NCBI GenBank assembly: GCA_004297625.1
Contig: SCTY01000022.1
Coordinates: forward strand, 1-59,832
Length of the DNA stretch: 59,832 nucleotides
Origin: Betaproteobacteria bacterium
Lineage (GTDB): Bacteria > Pseudomonadota > Gammaproteobacteria > Burkholderiales > SG8-39
Direction of reading: 5' to 3'
A program made the position numbers and the translations under genes. Below are positions 13,477-22,518 of the stretch, one piece after another. The notes under the pieces were generated by a model. The model saw nothing but the letters and a program-made list of their open reading frames with translations. It did no database searches and had not been told where the DNA came from. Position 1 is the stretch's first letter, and each line of letters begins with the position of its first letter.

Positions 13477-14971
13477 GCGTCGGAATGCCGGGAGTGGAGC
13501 GCCGGCGCGCTCTCGCCGCCAGGGCGACGTCCATCAGCCTCACCAGCCGCTCCGGCGCAATCGGCTTGGTGACGTACTCGTCGAAGCCCGCTTCGTGCGC
13601 GCGCCGCAGCGAATCCGGCTGGCCGAATCCCGTCAGCGCGATGAGCACCATGCTGTCGTCGCCGTGCTGCGCGCGCAGCTTCTCCGCGACCTGGTAGCCG
13701 CTCAGTCCGGGCAGGCCGACGTCGACGACCGCGACGTCGGGATTGACCTCCGCCACGGTGCGGATGCCGGCGTTGCCGTCGGCCGCTTCGAACACCTCGT
13801 GGCCATCCATCGAGAGCGCCGCCATCAGCGTGCGGCGCGCGTCTTCGTTGTCCTCGATGAGCACGATCTTGTGGTGGCTGCGCGTGATGGGCTTCGCCGA
13901 GGGCTTCACCTGCGCCGTGGCGCTCGCTTCGGTGGCCGGCAGGGAGACGGTGAAGATCGATCCCTGGCCGAGCCCGCCGCTCGCGGCGAACGCCTTGCCG
14001 CCTTGCAGCTCGGCGAGGTGCTTCACCAGCGTGAGGCCGATTCCCAGGCCGCCGGCGCCGCGCGATTGCTCGCCCTGCACGAAAAGATCGAACACGCGCC
14101 CCGCGAGATCGGGCGACATGCCGATGCCGCTGTCCTTCACCCGCAGCAGCGCGGTTGCGCCGTCGCGCTGCACGCGCACGTTGATCTCGCCGCCGGCCGG
14201 CGTGAACTTCACCGCGTTGCCGACGAGGTTCGACACGATCTGCGCGATGCGCGCTTCGTCCGCGTGGACCCATGCGCTCGAGAGCTCGAGCCGCACGGCG
14301 TGGCGCTCGAGCCTGCCGGCGGCGTGCATCGCCCGCACCGTGGCCTCGGTGACCTCGGCCAGATTCAGCGGCCTGCGCGTGAGGCTGAGCTTGCCGCGCG
14401 TCACGCGGCTGATGTCGAGAAGATCCTCGACGAGGCACGTCATCTGCTCGACCTGCCGCGCGACGACCTCGATCGCCTGATTGCCGGCCGGCTCCCTGGC
14501 GCCGGTCCTGCCGAGTATCTGCGTGGCTGCCGCCAGCGCGCCGAGCGGATTGCGCAGCTCGTGCGAGAGCATCGCGAAGAACTCGTCCTTGGTGCGGTCG
14601 GCGCGCCGCAGCGACGTTTCCCGCGCGCGCGCGGCGTTGACCGCTTCGATGAGCGCTCGGCCGGCCTCTTCGATCTCCAGCACCGGGATTGCGCCCGGCG
14701 TCGCTACCGGGGTGCTGGTCGTCAGGGCCTTCGCCGTGGCGGTCACCCAGCCGAGCGGCCGGGAAATCCGGCGCGCGAGCTTGAGCGAAAGCAGCGCGGA
14801 AACCACGATCGCGACCAGGCTGCCGGCGGCGATGAGCGCGACGGCATCCTGCGCGAGGACCGGCGCCCCGATGGCGAACATCCAGCCAGCGGCTGCGGCG
14901 AGGACTACCAGGGGGGAAAGGCTTCCCAGCGTGAGAAGCAGGAGGTGCGTACGGAGCTTCATCGGCCGCAT
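13451..14971 (-). CDS. Hybrid sensor histidine kinase with C-terminal receiver
   Basis: About 506 residues. Two membrane helices lie near the N-terminus (LLLLTLGSLSPLVVLAAAAGW and a second around VALIAAGSLVAIVVSALLSL), followed by a HAMP-like region. The phospho-acceptor box is FFAMLSHELRNPLGA; ATP-binding boxes are NLVGNAVKF, DSGIGMS and GGLGIGLTL. The receiver (IVLIEDNEDARRTL; VVDVGLPGLSG; LTGFG; YVTKPIAP) ends the protein. The ATG at 14971 is preferred to the one at 15004 because GGGAGCGG precedes it. No separate response regulator is nearby. The signal is unknown; the short periplasmic part argues against a large external sensor. Confidence 0.85.
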   Translation of the reverse strand: MRPMKLRTHLLLLTLGSLSPLVVLAAAAGWMFAIGAPVLAQDAVALIAAGSLVAIVVSALLSLKLARRISRPLGWVTATAKALTTSTPVATPGAIPVLEIEEAGRALIEAVNAARARETSLRRADRTKDEFFAMLSHELRNPLGALAAATQILGRTGAREPAGNQAIEVVARQVEQMTCLVEDLLDISRVTRGKLSLTRRPLNLAEVTEATVRAMHAAGRLERHAVRLELSSAWVHADEARIAQIVSNLVGNAVKFTPAGGEINVRVQRDGATALLRVKDSGIGMSPDLAGRVFDLFVQGEQSRGAGGLGIGLTLVKHLAELQGGKAFAASGGLGQGSIFTVSLPATEASATAQVKPSAKPITRSHHKIVLIEDNEDARRTLMAALSMDGHEVFEAADGNAGIRTVAEVNPDVAVVDVGLPGLSGYQVAEKLRAQHGDDSMVLIALTGFGQPDSLRRAHEAGFDEYVTKPIAPERLVRLMDVALAARARRRSTPGIPTLNSPGDRA

Positions 14972-15050
14972 ATGGCCGCTCCCTTCTTCGGCGCGCTCCC
15001 CCAAGCCGCCTTCGGTGAAAGAATGTGCCGGCGATTCTAACCCGGCGGTG

Positions 15051-15551
15051 TCAGAAAAGCGGTCTCGGGCCCTGCGCGCCCATGGGCTCGCTGAACGACA
15101 TGTGGCGCGCGCCCTCGAGCAGGCGCACGAAGTCGCCGGTCTTGACGTGCACCAGCGTTTCGTGGTCGCCCGCTTCGAAGTACACCTCGCGCTCTTTCGA
15201 GAGGCTGTCGTCCCACACCGTCTCGATGCCGTAGGCCGGCCCGACCGGCGGCACCGCGCCGGGCTCGCAGTCGCCGAAGCGCCCGCCGATTTCCGATTCG
15301 CTCGCCAGGCGCAGCATCCGGCCGGTGTCGCCGCGCAGGGCCGGAAGGTCGATTTTGTGCGAGGCGGGAAGCACCGCCATCAGCAGATGCTTGTCTTCAT
15401 CCTCGAGCACCACCGCCTTCACGACGCAACCGGGCGGTACGTGCGTGGTGTGGGCCGACTGCAGGCTGCTTGCCGAGTGGGCGTGCTTCACCAGCTCGTA
15501 ATCCACCGGGTGGGACAGCAGGTAGTCGGAGAGCTTCATTGCCATGCCCAT
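15051..15551 (-). CDS. YbaK/ProX-type aminoacyl-tRNA deacylase
   Basis: A 166-residue member of the YbaK/aaRS-editing fold. The VKAVVLEDEDKHLLMAVLPASHKIDL segment carries the strand and lysine region of the deacylase core, and the pattern GRFGDCEPGAVPPVG is typical of the Cys/Pro-tRNA deacylase superfamily. It should hydrolyse mischarged tRNA in the cytoplasm. The start could be Met5 (15539), which has a GGAGACC region farther upstream. It lies upstream of the hybrid kinase on the same strand, 79 bp apart, with no sign of a functional link. Confidence 0.8.
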   Translation of the reverse strand: MGMAMKLSDYLLSHPVDYELVKHAHSASSLQSAHTTHVPPGCVVKAVVLEDEDKHLLMAVLPASHKIDLPALRGDTGRMLRLASESEIGGRFGDCEPGAVPPVGPAYGIETVWDDSLSKEREVYFEAGDHETLVHVKTGDFVRLLEGARHMSFSEPMGAQGPRPLF

Positions 15552-15663
15552 GGAGACCTCCTCGAAAGCGCGAGATAGCGGCCACTATTGTAGGAGCGTC
15601 GCCCGAAAAATCTACCGCGGCCGGGCAGGGGGTCGACCACCAGTGAGCGGGCGCGGCCCGCCG

Positions 15664-15677
15664 TTGATCTAGCGCAA
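15664..15677. promoter_or_regulatory. FNR/CRP-type box TTGATCTAGCGCAA
   Basis: TTGAT-N4-CGCAA, differing at one base from the box at 13187-13200. It is centred about 47 bp upstream of the ATG of the CRP-like regulator at 15718. Since that regulator has a CRP-like rather than FNR-like recognition helix, the site is probably used by a separate FNR protein encoded elsewhere. Confidence 0.55.
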
Positions 15678-15717
15678 CGGCCCGCGGAGCGCGGCGCGTA
15701 GAGTAGGGCCGCGCTCC

Positions 15718-16368
15718 ATGTCGGCCGACTTCAGATACTTCGCGCTGTTCAAGGGCTTGCAGGAAGAGGAGCTGCGCAGGCTCGCCGGCTACGCCGTCAC
15801 GCGCGCCTACCCCAAGCACGCGGTGATCATCAGCGAAGGCGACACCACCGACGCGATCTACATGATCATGTCCGGCAGGGTCAAGGTGTACCTGAGCGAC
15901 GAGAGCGGCAAGGAGCTCATCCTCGCCATCAAGGGAAGCGGCGAGTACTTCGGCGAAATGGCGCTCGACGGCGAGCCGCGCGCGGCCTCGGTCATGACCC
16001 TCGAGCCCTCGCAGCTCGCGGTGATCCCGCGCGGCGATTTCCGCGCCTTCGTGCTCGAGCACCCGGAAGTGGCGCTGCGGCTTTTCGAGAACCTCAGCCG
16101 CGTGGCGCGCGCCATCAACCGCAAGATACGCAGCGTCGCGATGCTGGACGTCTACGGCAGGGTGGCGCGCGTGCTGCTCGAGCTCGCGGTGCAGCGCGAC
16201 GGCAAGCTCGTCATTCCGGACAGGCTCACGCAGCGCGAGCTCGCCAACCGCGTCGGCGCCTCGCGCGAGATGATCAACCGCATCCTGCGCGATCTCACCG
16301 CCGGCGGCTACGTCACGATGCACGACGGGCATATCACCATCAACAAGGCGCCCCCGCCGCACTTGTAA
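15718..16368 (+). CDS. Crp/Fnr-family regulator without Fe-S cysteines
   Basis: A 216-residue regulator: an N-terminal cyclic-nucleotide-binding-type beta barrel (GEYFGEMALDGEPRAAS, where CRP binds cAMP), a dimer helix, and a C-terminal winged helix with LTQRELANRVGASREMINRILRDL. The cysteines that hold the oxygen-sensing cluster of FNR are missing. The recognition helix keeps Arg-Glu and a later Arg as in CRP, so GTGA-type half-sites are more likely targets than TTGAT. In the barrel the CRP Arg82 position is kept while the following Ser is Ala. It is monocistronic, with an FNR-type box upstream and a 16-base gap to the FNR-type motif's predicted promoter region that I cannot define further. 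The ligand is unknown. Confidence 0.85.
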   Translation: MSADFRYFALFKGLQEEELRRLAGYAVTRAYPKHAVIISEGDTTDAIYMIMSGRVKVYLSDESGKELILAIKGSGEYFGEMALDGEPRAASVMTLEPSQLAVIPRGDFRAFVLEHPEVALRLFENLSRVARAINRKIRSVAMLDVYGRVARVLLELAVQRDGKLVIPDRLTQRELANRVGASREMINRILRDLTAGGYVTMHDGHITINKAPPPHL

Positions 16369-16483
16369 AGGAGTTAACAGCCAGGTTGTGCGCCATCGCA
16401 CTTCCGGGCAGTGCCGGCGTCGATAACGCTCCGCGGCCGGCGCAGCCTAAAGTCTCCCTTGAGTCATCGGAAGGGAGAGCATC

Positions 16484-16696
16484 ATGTCAGTGTCAGTTCG
16501 CGTACTCATCGCCGCATTGGCGGTCGGCGCGCTCGCCTCGTGCGTGCGCACTCCGGAAAGCGTCAGGCCGGAAGGCCCGGCGAGCGCGGTGACCGGCACC
16601 GAGCCCGAAACCGTCGTCCCGCAGGGATACTACGGGCGCACCGAGCTCGAAATTCCCGGCGGCGACGGCCAGGTCATCGATTACACGTTCGGCTAG
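16484..16696 (+). CDS. Small lipoprotein, function unknown
   Basis: A 70-residue protein with a signal peptide ending in the lipobox LASC (Cys20), predicting an anchored mature peptide of about 51 residues. The mature part is Pro/Gly/Glu-rich and ends in VIDYTFG; no family is recognised. The ATG has a GGAAGGGAG ribosome site. It faces the DUF3124 gene tail to tail, with an imperfect GC-rich hairpin between them that lacks a clear T-run. Confidence 0.7.
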   Translation: MSVSVRVLIAALAVGALASCVRTPESVRPEGPASAVTGTEPETVVPQGYYGRTELEIPGGDGQVIDYTFG

Positions 16697-16717
16697 CTCT
16701 CGATTGCCGGCTCCCGG

Positions 16718-17200
16718 CTAGGGAGCGAGCGGCCGCGCCGATGTGGTGAAGACGATCGATCTTCCCGCAGGAAGATTCGCGTGCACGCCCTCGACGATCG
16801 GCGGATTGACCGGAGCCTCCGAGCTCCACGAGATCAGGAAGTTGGCCCCCGATCCGCCGCTGTCGTCGCTGCGCTGAATGAACAGCTCGTACGTCGCCAT
16901 CGGTGCAATTGCCCTGGGCGACGGAACGTACTCCTTGAGCTTCCTCCCGTTGGTGTCGTAGTACTGGGCCGAGCTCACGCGGATTGCATTCGCCGGATCC
17001 GTATTGCGGATGCTCACCGAGATGGAAACGAGCGTCTTCGCCGGCTCACCGGTGCGGTCGAAGTCGCCATGCCAGATGTGGGAGTAGATCGGCAGGTAGA
17101 GGGTCTGGCCGCTCGACTTCGTCGTGCTCACTTGCGCCACGGCGCTGCCGCAAAAGCACAGCAACGACAGCGCCATAAACGTAACCCAGTTCGCGCGCAT
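16718..17200 (-). CDS. DUF3124 secreted protein
   Basis: A 160-residue protein with a signal peptide (cleavage near AVAQ). The body LYLPIYSHIWHGD, VSISVSIRNTDP and YDTNGRKLKEYVPSP matches the DUF3124 family, which has no known biochemical role. It is a beta-rich periplasmic or surface protein. It starts one base after the stop of the upstream potassium-channel gene on the same strand, so the two are probably co-transcribed. Confidence 0.8.
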   Translation of the reverse strand: MRANWVTFMALSLLCFCGSAVAQVSTTKSSGQTLYLPIYSHIWHGDFDRTGEPAKTLVSISVSIRNTDPANAIRVSSAQYYDTNGRKLKEYVPSPRAIAPMATYELFIQRSDDSGGSGANFLISWSSEAPVNPPIVEGVHANLPAGRSIVFTTSARPLAP

Positions 17201-17201
17201 G

Positions 17202-18221
17202 TCAGGCGGCGACCATCTGCTCGAGCTTCGAGCGTCCTTCGGGCGTCGTCATCACCACCAGGGTATCGCCCGCGCGCGCCCGGCTGTCGCGCCGTGGATT
17301 GAATTGCCATCGGCCTTCGCGGCGCAACGCGAGGACGATGTATTCGGCGTCCGAAGCGATGAGCTCGCTCAAGCGGCGCTCGGCCGCCTGCGGCGGCAGC
17401 GCCACTTCCTCCACGCGCAGCCCGTGGTCGCTGCGCAGCATTTCGTCGAGAAAGCTCACCACCGCGGGACGCAGCATGCTCGAAGCGATGCGCAGGCCGC
17501 CGGTGAAATCCGGCGAGACGATGTCGTCGGCGCCGACCCGGCGGATCTTGTCGATGAAGCGCACGTCGTGGCAGCGCGCGACGATGCGCAGGCGCGCGTT
17601 GAGCTGCCGCGCGGAAAGGGTGATGACGAGGTTCTTGCTGTCGTCGCCGCTCACCGCGAAGACGCCCGTCGCGCGCTCGACCCCGGCGGCGAGCAGCATG
17701 TCGTCCGCCGACCCGTCGCCGTGCAGGTAGAGCTGGCCGGGATAGCTGGCCGCCATGGCCTCGAGCGCCTCGAGCGAAGGCTCGATCACCACGCTTTCGC
17801 GCCCGGTGGCTGCGAGCTCGCGCAGCACGTTGCTCCCCACGCGGCCGACGCCGCAGATGAGGTAATGGCCGGAAAGCTTCGAAATTTTCTCTTGCATGCG
17901 TTTTCTCCGCCAGAGCTGGTCGATGTGCGCTTCCACGATGAACGCGGCGAGCCTCGCCCACAGGTAGGCGACCACGCCGATGCCGATCGTGGTCAGGATC
18001 ATGTTGAACACGCGCCCGGCCGGGCTCGCCTGCAGGTCCACGACCTCGCCGTAGCCGATGGTGAAGATCGTTATGTAGGTCATGTACAGCGCGTCGAGCG
18101 CGCTGGTCTTCGGCCCGCCGTAGTACATGAAGCCCGCGGTGCCGGCGACCATGACCGCGGCGAGCAGCACCACCGGCCACGCGAACGCGCGGTACAGCCT
18201 GACCGGGAGCTCTCTCACCAT
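17202..18221 (-). CDS. Two-TM potassium channel with RCK (TrkA-N) domain
   Basis: A 339-residue protein: helix 1 at about residues 14-35, pore helix and selectivity filter TIGYGE at 54-59, helix 2 near 75-95, then a Rossmann RCK domain opening with YLICGVGRVGSNVLREL. A TrkA-C-like region ends the chain (LRREGRWQFNPRRDSRARAGDTLVVM). This is the MthK-like layout, a ligand-gated K+ channel at the inner membrane. It precedes the DUF3124 gene directly. Confidence 0.87.
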   Translation of the reverse strand: MVRELPVRLYRAFAWPVVLLAAVMVAGTAGFMYYGGPKTSALDALYMTYITIFTIGYGEVVDLQASPAGRVFNMILTTIGIGVVAYLWARLAAFIVEAHIDQLWRRKRMQEKISKLSGHYLICGVGRVGSNVLRELAATGRESVVIEPSLEALEAMAASYPGQLYLHGDGSADDMLLAAGVERATGVFAVSGDDSKNLVITLSARQLNARLRIVARCHDVRFIDKIRRVGADDIVSPDFTGGLRIASSMLRPAVVSFLDEMLRSDHGLRVEEVALPPQAAERRLSELIASDAEYIVLALRREGRWQFNPRRDSRARAGDTLVVMTTPEGRSKLEQMVAA

Positions 18222-18288
18222 TTGGCCGGCAGTCTACAGCCGGGAATTGACGGCTATGCCGCGAAATCCCACGTCGCGGAGACGTCCT

Positions 18289-18302
18289 TTGATCTGCCTC
18301 AA
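18289..18302. promoter_or_regulatory. FNR-type box TTGATCTGCCTCAA
   Basis: TTGAT-N4-CTCAA, one mismatch from the right half-site ATCAA. It is centred about 60 bp upstream of the ATG of the molybdenum hydroxylase operon (18355), which leaves room for a promoter activated from about -41.5. It resembles the sites at 13187, 15664 and 54181, which share TTGATCT. Confidence 0.6.
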
Positions 18303-18354
18303 CCTGCCGGCTTCGGACAAGGCTTCGAATTAGCCAACCTCGGAGGTCAGCGCC

Positions 18355-19227
18355 ATGCATGTCCCGTCGCTGGAAGTGCACAAGGCCGCCACGCTGCAGG
18401 AGGCGAGCGCTCTCCTGGACCGCTATGCACCCGACGTCAGGCTGCTCGCGGGCGGCACCGATGTTCTCGTCGATCTCAAATCCGCGCGGTACGCCGTAGG
18501 CCACCTGGTCGCGCTGGGCGCGATAAGCAGCCTGCGCGGCATTGCGCAGGGGCGCAACGGATTGCGCATCGGCGCGCTCACCACCGTCACCGAGCTCGAC
18601 CGCTCGCCGCTGGTCGCCGGCGCCTATGCCGCGCTTCGCGACGCCACGAGCCAGATGGCGACGCCCCAAGTGCGCAACGCCGCGACGGTCGGCGGCAACG
18701 TTGCCGGCGCGGTCCCGTGCGCGGATCTGCCGCCCGTGCTCATCGCGATGGGCGCGACGGCGTTCGCCTGGTCCGCCATGGGCGAGCGCACCCTCCCGCT
18801 GGAAGACCTCATCGTCGGGCCGCGGCGCACGATTTTGCGCGGCGACGAGCTCCTCGCGGCGATCGACGTGCCGGCGCCGCCGCCCCGGTTCGGCGCTGCG
18901 TACGCAAGATTCGGATTGCGCGCGGCCAATTCCATCGCCGTCGCGGGCGTGGCCGCGGCCGTCGCGCTGAACAACGACGGCACCGTTGCCAGCGCGCGCG
19001 TCGTGCTATGCGCGGTCGCGCCGGTGCCGAAGCTCTCCAAAGCGGCTGCGCGCGCGCTGCTCGGGCGCGTGCTGGACGACGCGGCCTGCGTGCAGGCCGC
19101 CGCGGCGGCGACCGCGGAAGCCGAGCCGATTTCCGACCTGCGCGGCTCGGCGGAGTACAGGCGCAGGCTCGTAAGCACGCTGACGCGGCGCGCACTGCTC
19201 GCCGCGCGGCAAAGAGCGGGGAGGTAA
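18355..19227 (+). CDS. Molybdenum hydroxylase FAD subunit (CoxM-like)
   Basis: A 290-residue FAD-binding medium subunit of the xanthine dehydrogenase/CO dehydrogenase family. AGGTDVLVDLK near residue 36 and TVGGNVAGAVPCADL near 115 are the two FAD-contact loops. It transfers electrons from the [2Fe-2S] clusters of the fused partner to an acceptor. The extra [4Fe-4S] loop typical of 4-hydroxybenzoyl-CoA reductase beta subunits is not seen, so that assignment is not supported. It is the first gene of a four-gene operon preceded by an FNR-type box; the next start is 5 bp after its stop. Confidence 0.88.
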   Translation: MHVPSLEVHKAATLQEASALLDRYAPDVRLLAGGTDVLVDLKSARYAVGHLVALGAISSLRGIAQGRNGLRIGALTTVTELDRSPLVAGAYAALRDATSQMATPQVRNAATVGGNVAGAVPCADLPPVLIAMGATAFAWSAMGERTLPLEDLIVGPRRTILRGDELLAAIDVPAPPPRFGAAYARFGLRAANSIAVAGVAAAVALNNDGTVASARVVLCAVAPVPKLSKAAARALLGRVLDDAACVQAAAAATAEAEPISDLRGSAEYRRRLVSTLTRRALLAARQRAGR

Positions 19228-19232
19228 CCGCA

Positions 19233-22091
19233 ATGGCGACCGCCAGAACATTCACCGTCAACGGGCAGAAATACGAAGCGGCGATCGAGGACGGCGAAAC
19301 GCTGCTCGACGTGCTGCGCGACAAGCTGCGCCTCACCGGGACGAAAAAGGGCTGCGACGCCGGCGATTGCGGGGCCTGTACGGTGCTGCTCGACGGCGAG
19401 CCGCTGAACAGCTGCCTGGTCCTTGCGGCGACCGTCGGCGACAAATCGATCACTACCATCGAAGGATTGGCGAAGAACGGCGAGCTCACGCCGCTGCAGC
19501 AGGCGTTCATCAACGAGGGCGGGCTGCAATGCGGCTATTGCACGCCCGGCATGGTGCTTTCGGCGAGCGCGCTGCTCGCGCGCAACCCGGAGCCAAGCGC
19601 CGAGGAGATCAAGGACGCCCTGGCGGGGAATCTATGCCGCTGCACCGGATACACCGGCATCCTCAACGCCGTCCAGCGCTGCAAAGAGAACAGAGATATT
19701 CAATCTCCGTCAGGCGGCGGCGTAGGCACCTCCATTCCGCGCCTGGACGCGGCCGACAAGGTCACCGGGCGCGCGCTCTATACCGCGGACATCTGGCTGC
19801 CGAACATGGCCTACGGCAAGCTGCTCGGCTCGCCGATCGCGCATGGCCTGGTGAAGCGCATCGATGCTTCCAAGGCAAGAGCGCTGCCGGGGGTGCTCGC
19901 CGTGCTCACCGGCGCGGACGTGACTGACACCAAGTACGGCGTATCGCCCGCGCGCTACGACGAAGACGTGCTCGCGAAGGACAAGGTGCGCCATGTGGGC
20001 GACCCGGTCGCTGCGGTGGCCGCGGTGGACGAGAAGACTGCCGAGCGGGCGCTGAAGCTCATCGAAGTGGACTACGAGCCGCTTCCGGTCCTCACCGACG
20101 CGATGGAGGCGGTGAAGGAAGGCGCGCCGCTCATCCACGACCGGTACCCGCGCAACATCAGCACGACCGTCGAGCATAACTTCGGCGACGTCGAAGCGGC
20201 CTTCAAGGAATCGCATTACGTCCGCGAAGAGAGCTTCACCGGCAACAACGTGTTCCAGTCGCCGCTCGAGCCGCACGCGTCGATATCCACCTGGAGCCAC
20301 GACGGCAACCTGACGCTCTACACCTCGACGCAGGTGCCGCCGTACGTGCAATACATGATGGCGCACGTGCTGCACATTCCGCTCGGCAAGATCCGCGTCA
20401 TCCGCCCGGCGGTGGGGGGCGGCTTCGGCACCAAGGCGGCGACCACGCCGCTCGACATCTGCTCGGCACTGCTCAGCCGCGCGTGCGGCCGGCCGGTCAA
20501 GATGGTCTACGCGCGCGAGGAAATGTTCCGCTACGGCCGCGGCCGGCACAAGCAGCACATGAAGATCAAGCTCGGCCTCGACCGCGAAGGCCGCATCAAG
20601 GCGGTGAAGAGCGAGATCTATCTCGACGGCGGCGCGTACACGTCGTTCGGCGTCGCGACGGCCTACTACGCGGGCAGCATGATCCCGACGCTCTACAAGA
20701 TTCCGAACTACCGCTACGACGGCTACCGCGTGATGACCAACAAGCCGGCGTGCGGCGCGATGCGCGGGCACGGCGTGCCCCAGCCGCGCTTCGCTTTCGA
20801 ATGCCTGCTCAGCATGGCGGCCGACGACCTGGGCATCGATCCGATCGAGATCCGGCGCCGCAACGCGATGACGCCGAACACCCTGACGCTGAATGACCTG
20901 GATATCGGCAGCTGCGAGTTCACGGCGACTCTCGATGCGGTGGCCGAAAAATCGTCGTGGAAAGACAAGTACGGCAAGCTGCCGCGCGGCCAGGGCATCG
21001 GCATAGGCTGCGGCGGCTTCGTCTCCGGCGCCGGTTACTGCATTTACCGCGGCCAGGTGCAGGTTTCGCACGAGAAGCCGCGCGAGCATTTCCAGAAGAA
21101 ATCGATCTTCCCGCACGCCAACGCGGTGGTGCGCGTGGTCGAGGACGGCGAGGCCGCGGTGCTGATGATCGGCGCGGCCGAGATCGGGCAGGGCAGCGAC
21201 ACGGTGCTCGCGCAGATGTGCGCGCAATCGCTCGGCATACCGGTGTCGCGGATGCGGCTGCAGACCTCCGACAGCGAGGTCGCGCCTCTGGATCTCGGCG
21301 CCTACTCGTCGCGCGTCACCTTCATGGCCGGCCATGCGGTGTCGCGCGCCGGCGCGATGGTGCTGGAGAAAATGAAGCCCTACGCCGCCGCGCTGCTCGG
21401 TTGCGCCGCGTCCGACGTCGAGGCGCGCGACGCGACGATGTTCGTGCGCGGCGACGAGTCGCGCAAGGTCGCGTGGGCCGAAGCGGCGCGCAAGTACTTC
21501 AACGACAACGGCCCGCTGGTCGGCAGCGGCTGGTACAAGCCGCCCGAAGGGCTGGGCGGCGACTACAAGGGCGCGACCGTCGGTACGAGTCCCGCGTACT
21601 CGTTCGGCAGCTCGGTGTGCGAAGTGAGCGTCGACATGGAGACCGGCAAGGTCAAGGTGGAGCGCTTCACCGATTACCACGACTGCGGCAGGCCCATCAA
21701 TCCGCTCGCCGTGCACGGCCAGGTCGCGGGCGCCATCGTGATGGGCGCGGGCGAGACGACCATGGAAGGCGTGCAGTTTGCCGATGACGGCCAGCTCACG
21801 AATCCGAATCTCCACGGCTACCTCATCATGACGATCAAGGACGCGCCGGAGATCTTCAGCGGCATCGTGGACTCCTACGAGCCGCGCGGGCCTTTCGGCG
21901 CCAAGGAGATCGGCGAGGGCAGCACGCTCCCGGTGCTCGGCGCGGTGGCGCACGCGATCGCCAGCGCGACCGGCGTGTGGATCAAGGATTTGCCGATCAC
22001 GCCGGAGAAGATCGTCGATGCGCTGCGGCGGAAAGAACTGGCGGCCGCAGCGAAGCGGGGCGCGCCCATCGAACCGGTGCCGGCCAAGTAG
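19233..22091 (+). CDS. Molybdenum hydroxylase, fused [2Fe-2S] and Mo-cofactor subunits
   Basis: A 952-residue protein joining two usually separate chains. Residues 1-150 are the small subunit: Cys41, 46, 49 and 61 form the plant-type cluster, and Cys100, 103, 135 and 137 the second cluster. After a short linker, residues about 169-952 are the large subunit with the aldehyde-oxidase hammerhead (DKVTGRALYTADIWLP), GGGFGTK, EIGQGSDTVL and the catalytic-glutamate motif GAKEIGEGS. The ATG at 19233 follows GGGGAGG; the frame is open far upstream but that stretch overlaps other genes and is not coding. The substrate could be an aromatic acyl-CoA, N-heterocycle or aldehyde; the sequence does not decide. 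Confidence 0.9.
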   Translation: MATARTFTVNGQKYEAAIEDGETLLDVLRDKLRLTGTKKGCDAGDCGACTVLLDGEPLNSCLVLAATVGDKSITTIEGLAKNGELTPLQQAFINEGGLQCGYCTPGMVLSASALLARNPEPSAEEIKDALAGNLCRCTGYTGILNAVQRCKENRDIQSPSGGGVGTSIPRLDAADKVTGRALYTADIWLPNMAYGKLLGSPIAHGLVKRIDASKARALPGVLAVLTGADVTDTKYGVSPARYDEDVLAKDKVRHVGDPVAAVAAVDEKTAERALKLIEVDYEPLPVLTDAMEAVKEGAPLIHDRYPRNISTTVEHNFGDVEAAFKESHYVREESFTGNNVFQSPLEPHASISTWSHDGNLTLYTSTQVPPYVQYMMAHVLHIPLGKIRVIRPAVGGGFGTKAATTPLDICSALLSRACGRPVKMVYAREEMFRYGRGRHKQHMKIKLGLDREGRIKAVKSEIYLDGGAYTSFGVATAYYAGSMIPTLYKIPNYRYDGYRVMTNKPACGAMRGHGVPQPRFAFECLLSMAADDLGIDPIEIRRRNAMTPNTLTLNDLDIGSCEFTATLDAVAEKSSWKDKYGKLPRGQGIGIGCGGFVSGAGYCIYRGQVQVSHEKPREHFQKKSIFPHANAVVRVVEDGEAAVLMIGAAEIGQGSDTVLAQMCAQSLGIPVSRMRLQTSDSEVAPLDLGAYSSRVTFMAGHAVSRAGAMVLEKMKPYAAALLGCAASDVEARDATMFVRGDESRKVAWAEAARKYFNDNGPLVGSGWYKPPEGLGGDYKGATVGTSPAYSFGSSVCEVSVDMETGKVKVERFTDYHDCGRPINPLAVHGQVAGAIVMGAGETTMEGVQFADDGQLTNPNLHGYLIMTIKDAPEIFSGIVDSYEPRGPFGAKEIGEGSTLPVLGAVAHAIASATGVWIKDLPITPEKIVDALRRKELAAAAKRGAPIEPVPAK

Positions 22092-22507
22092 TGGCTTACC
22101 TCTTTCACCAGGATCAGCTGCCGAAGCTGGTCTCGGCCGTGCCCGGGCGCGAGCGCACGTTCTTCGTCGACCAGGAGCTGGCGAACACCGATGACATGCT
22201 CGCGGGCATCATGCGCTACCGGCAGGGCGCCGCCTCGCCCTTGCACCTGCACGAGAACTGCGAGCACTTCTACTTCATCCTCGACGGCACCGGCGAAGTC
22301 GAGACGCCGCGGGGCAGGCGCGAAGTGCGCCCCGGCACGCTGGTCTTCATTCCGGCGCTCGCGCCCCATCGCCTGCGCGCCGTGAAGTCGCCGCTGTTCT
22401 ATTTCGAGTTCCAGGCGCCGAACCGCTTCAAGACGCAAATCCTGGACGGCACGCCCGACGATCTGAAGTGGAACCGCGTCGAAGGGGGCGTTTGGTGGCA
22501 GTCGTAG
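22091..22507 (+). CDS. Cupin-domain protein
   Basis: A 138-residue single-domain cupin. The metal motif is PLHLHENCEHFYFILDGTGEVE (two His, one Glu, then a third His in LAPHRLRA). It begins with GTG at 22091, overlapping the TAG of the hydroxylase by one base, so coupling is tight. No enzyme class is evident. The end FKTQILDGTPDDLKWNRVEGG is not a recognised module. With the second cupin it may process or bind the product of the hydroxylase. Confidence 0.75.
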   Translation: MAYLFHQDQLPKLVSAVPGRERTFFVDQELANTDDMLAGIMRYRQGAASPLHLHENCEHFYFILDGTGEVETPRGRREVRPGTLVFIPALAPHRLRAVKSPLFYFEFQAPNRFKTQILDGTPDDLKWNRVEGGVWWQS

Positions 22508-22518
22508 AGGGATCGGCG

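Noticed and set aside
16700..16735. Hairpin GCTCCC/GGGAGC as a terminator
   Set aside because: No T-run on either strand, so termination is not supported.
17124..19232. The long upstream extension of the fused hydroxylase frame
   Set aside because: It overlaps the potassium-channel and FAD-subunit genes and is Arg-rich with no motif; ATG at 19233 has a good ribosome site.
18355..22091. Assignment of the hydroxylase as 4-hydroxybenzoyl-CoA reductase
   Set aside because: The FAD subunit lacks the extra [4Fe-4S] loop of HcrB; the name would go beyond the evidence.
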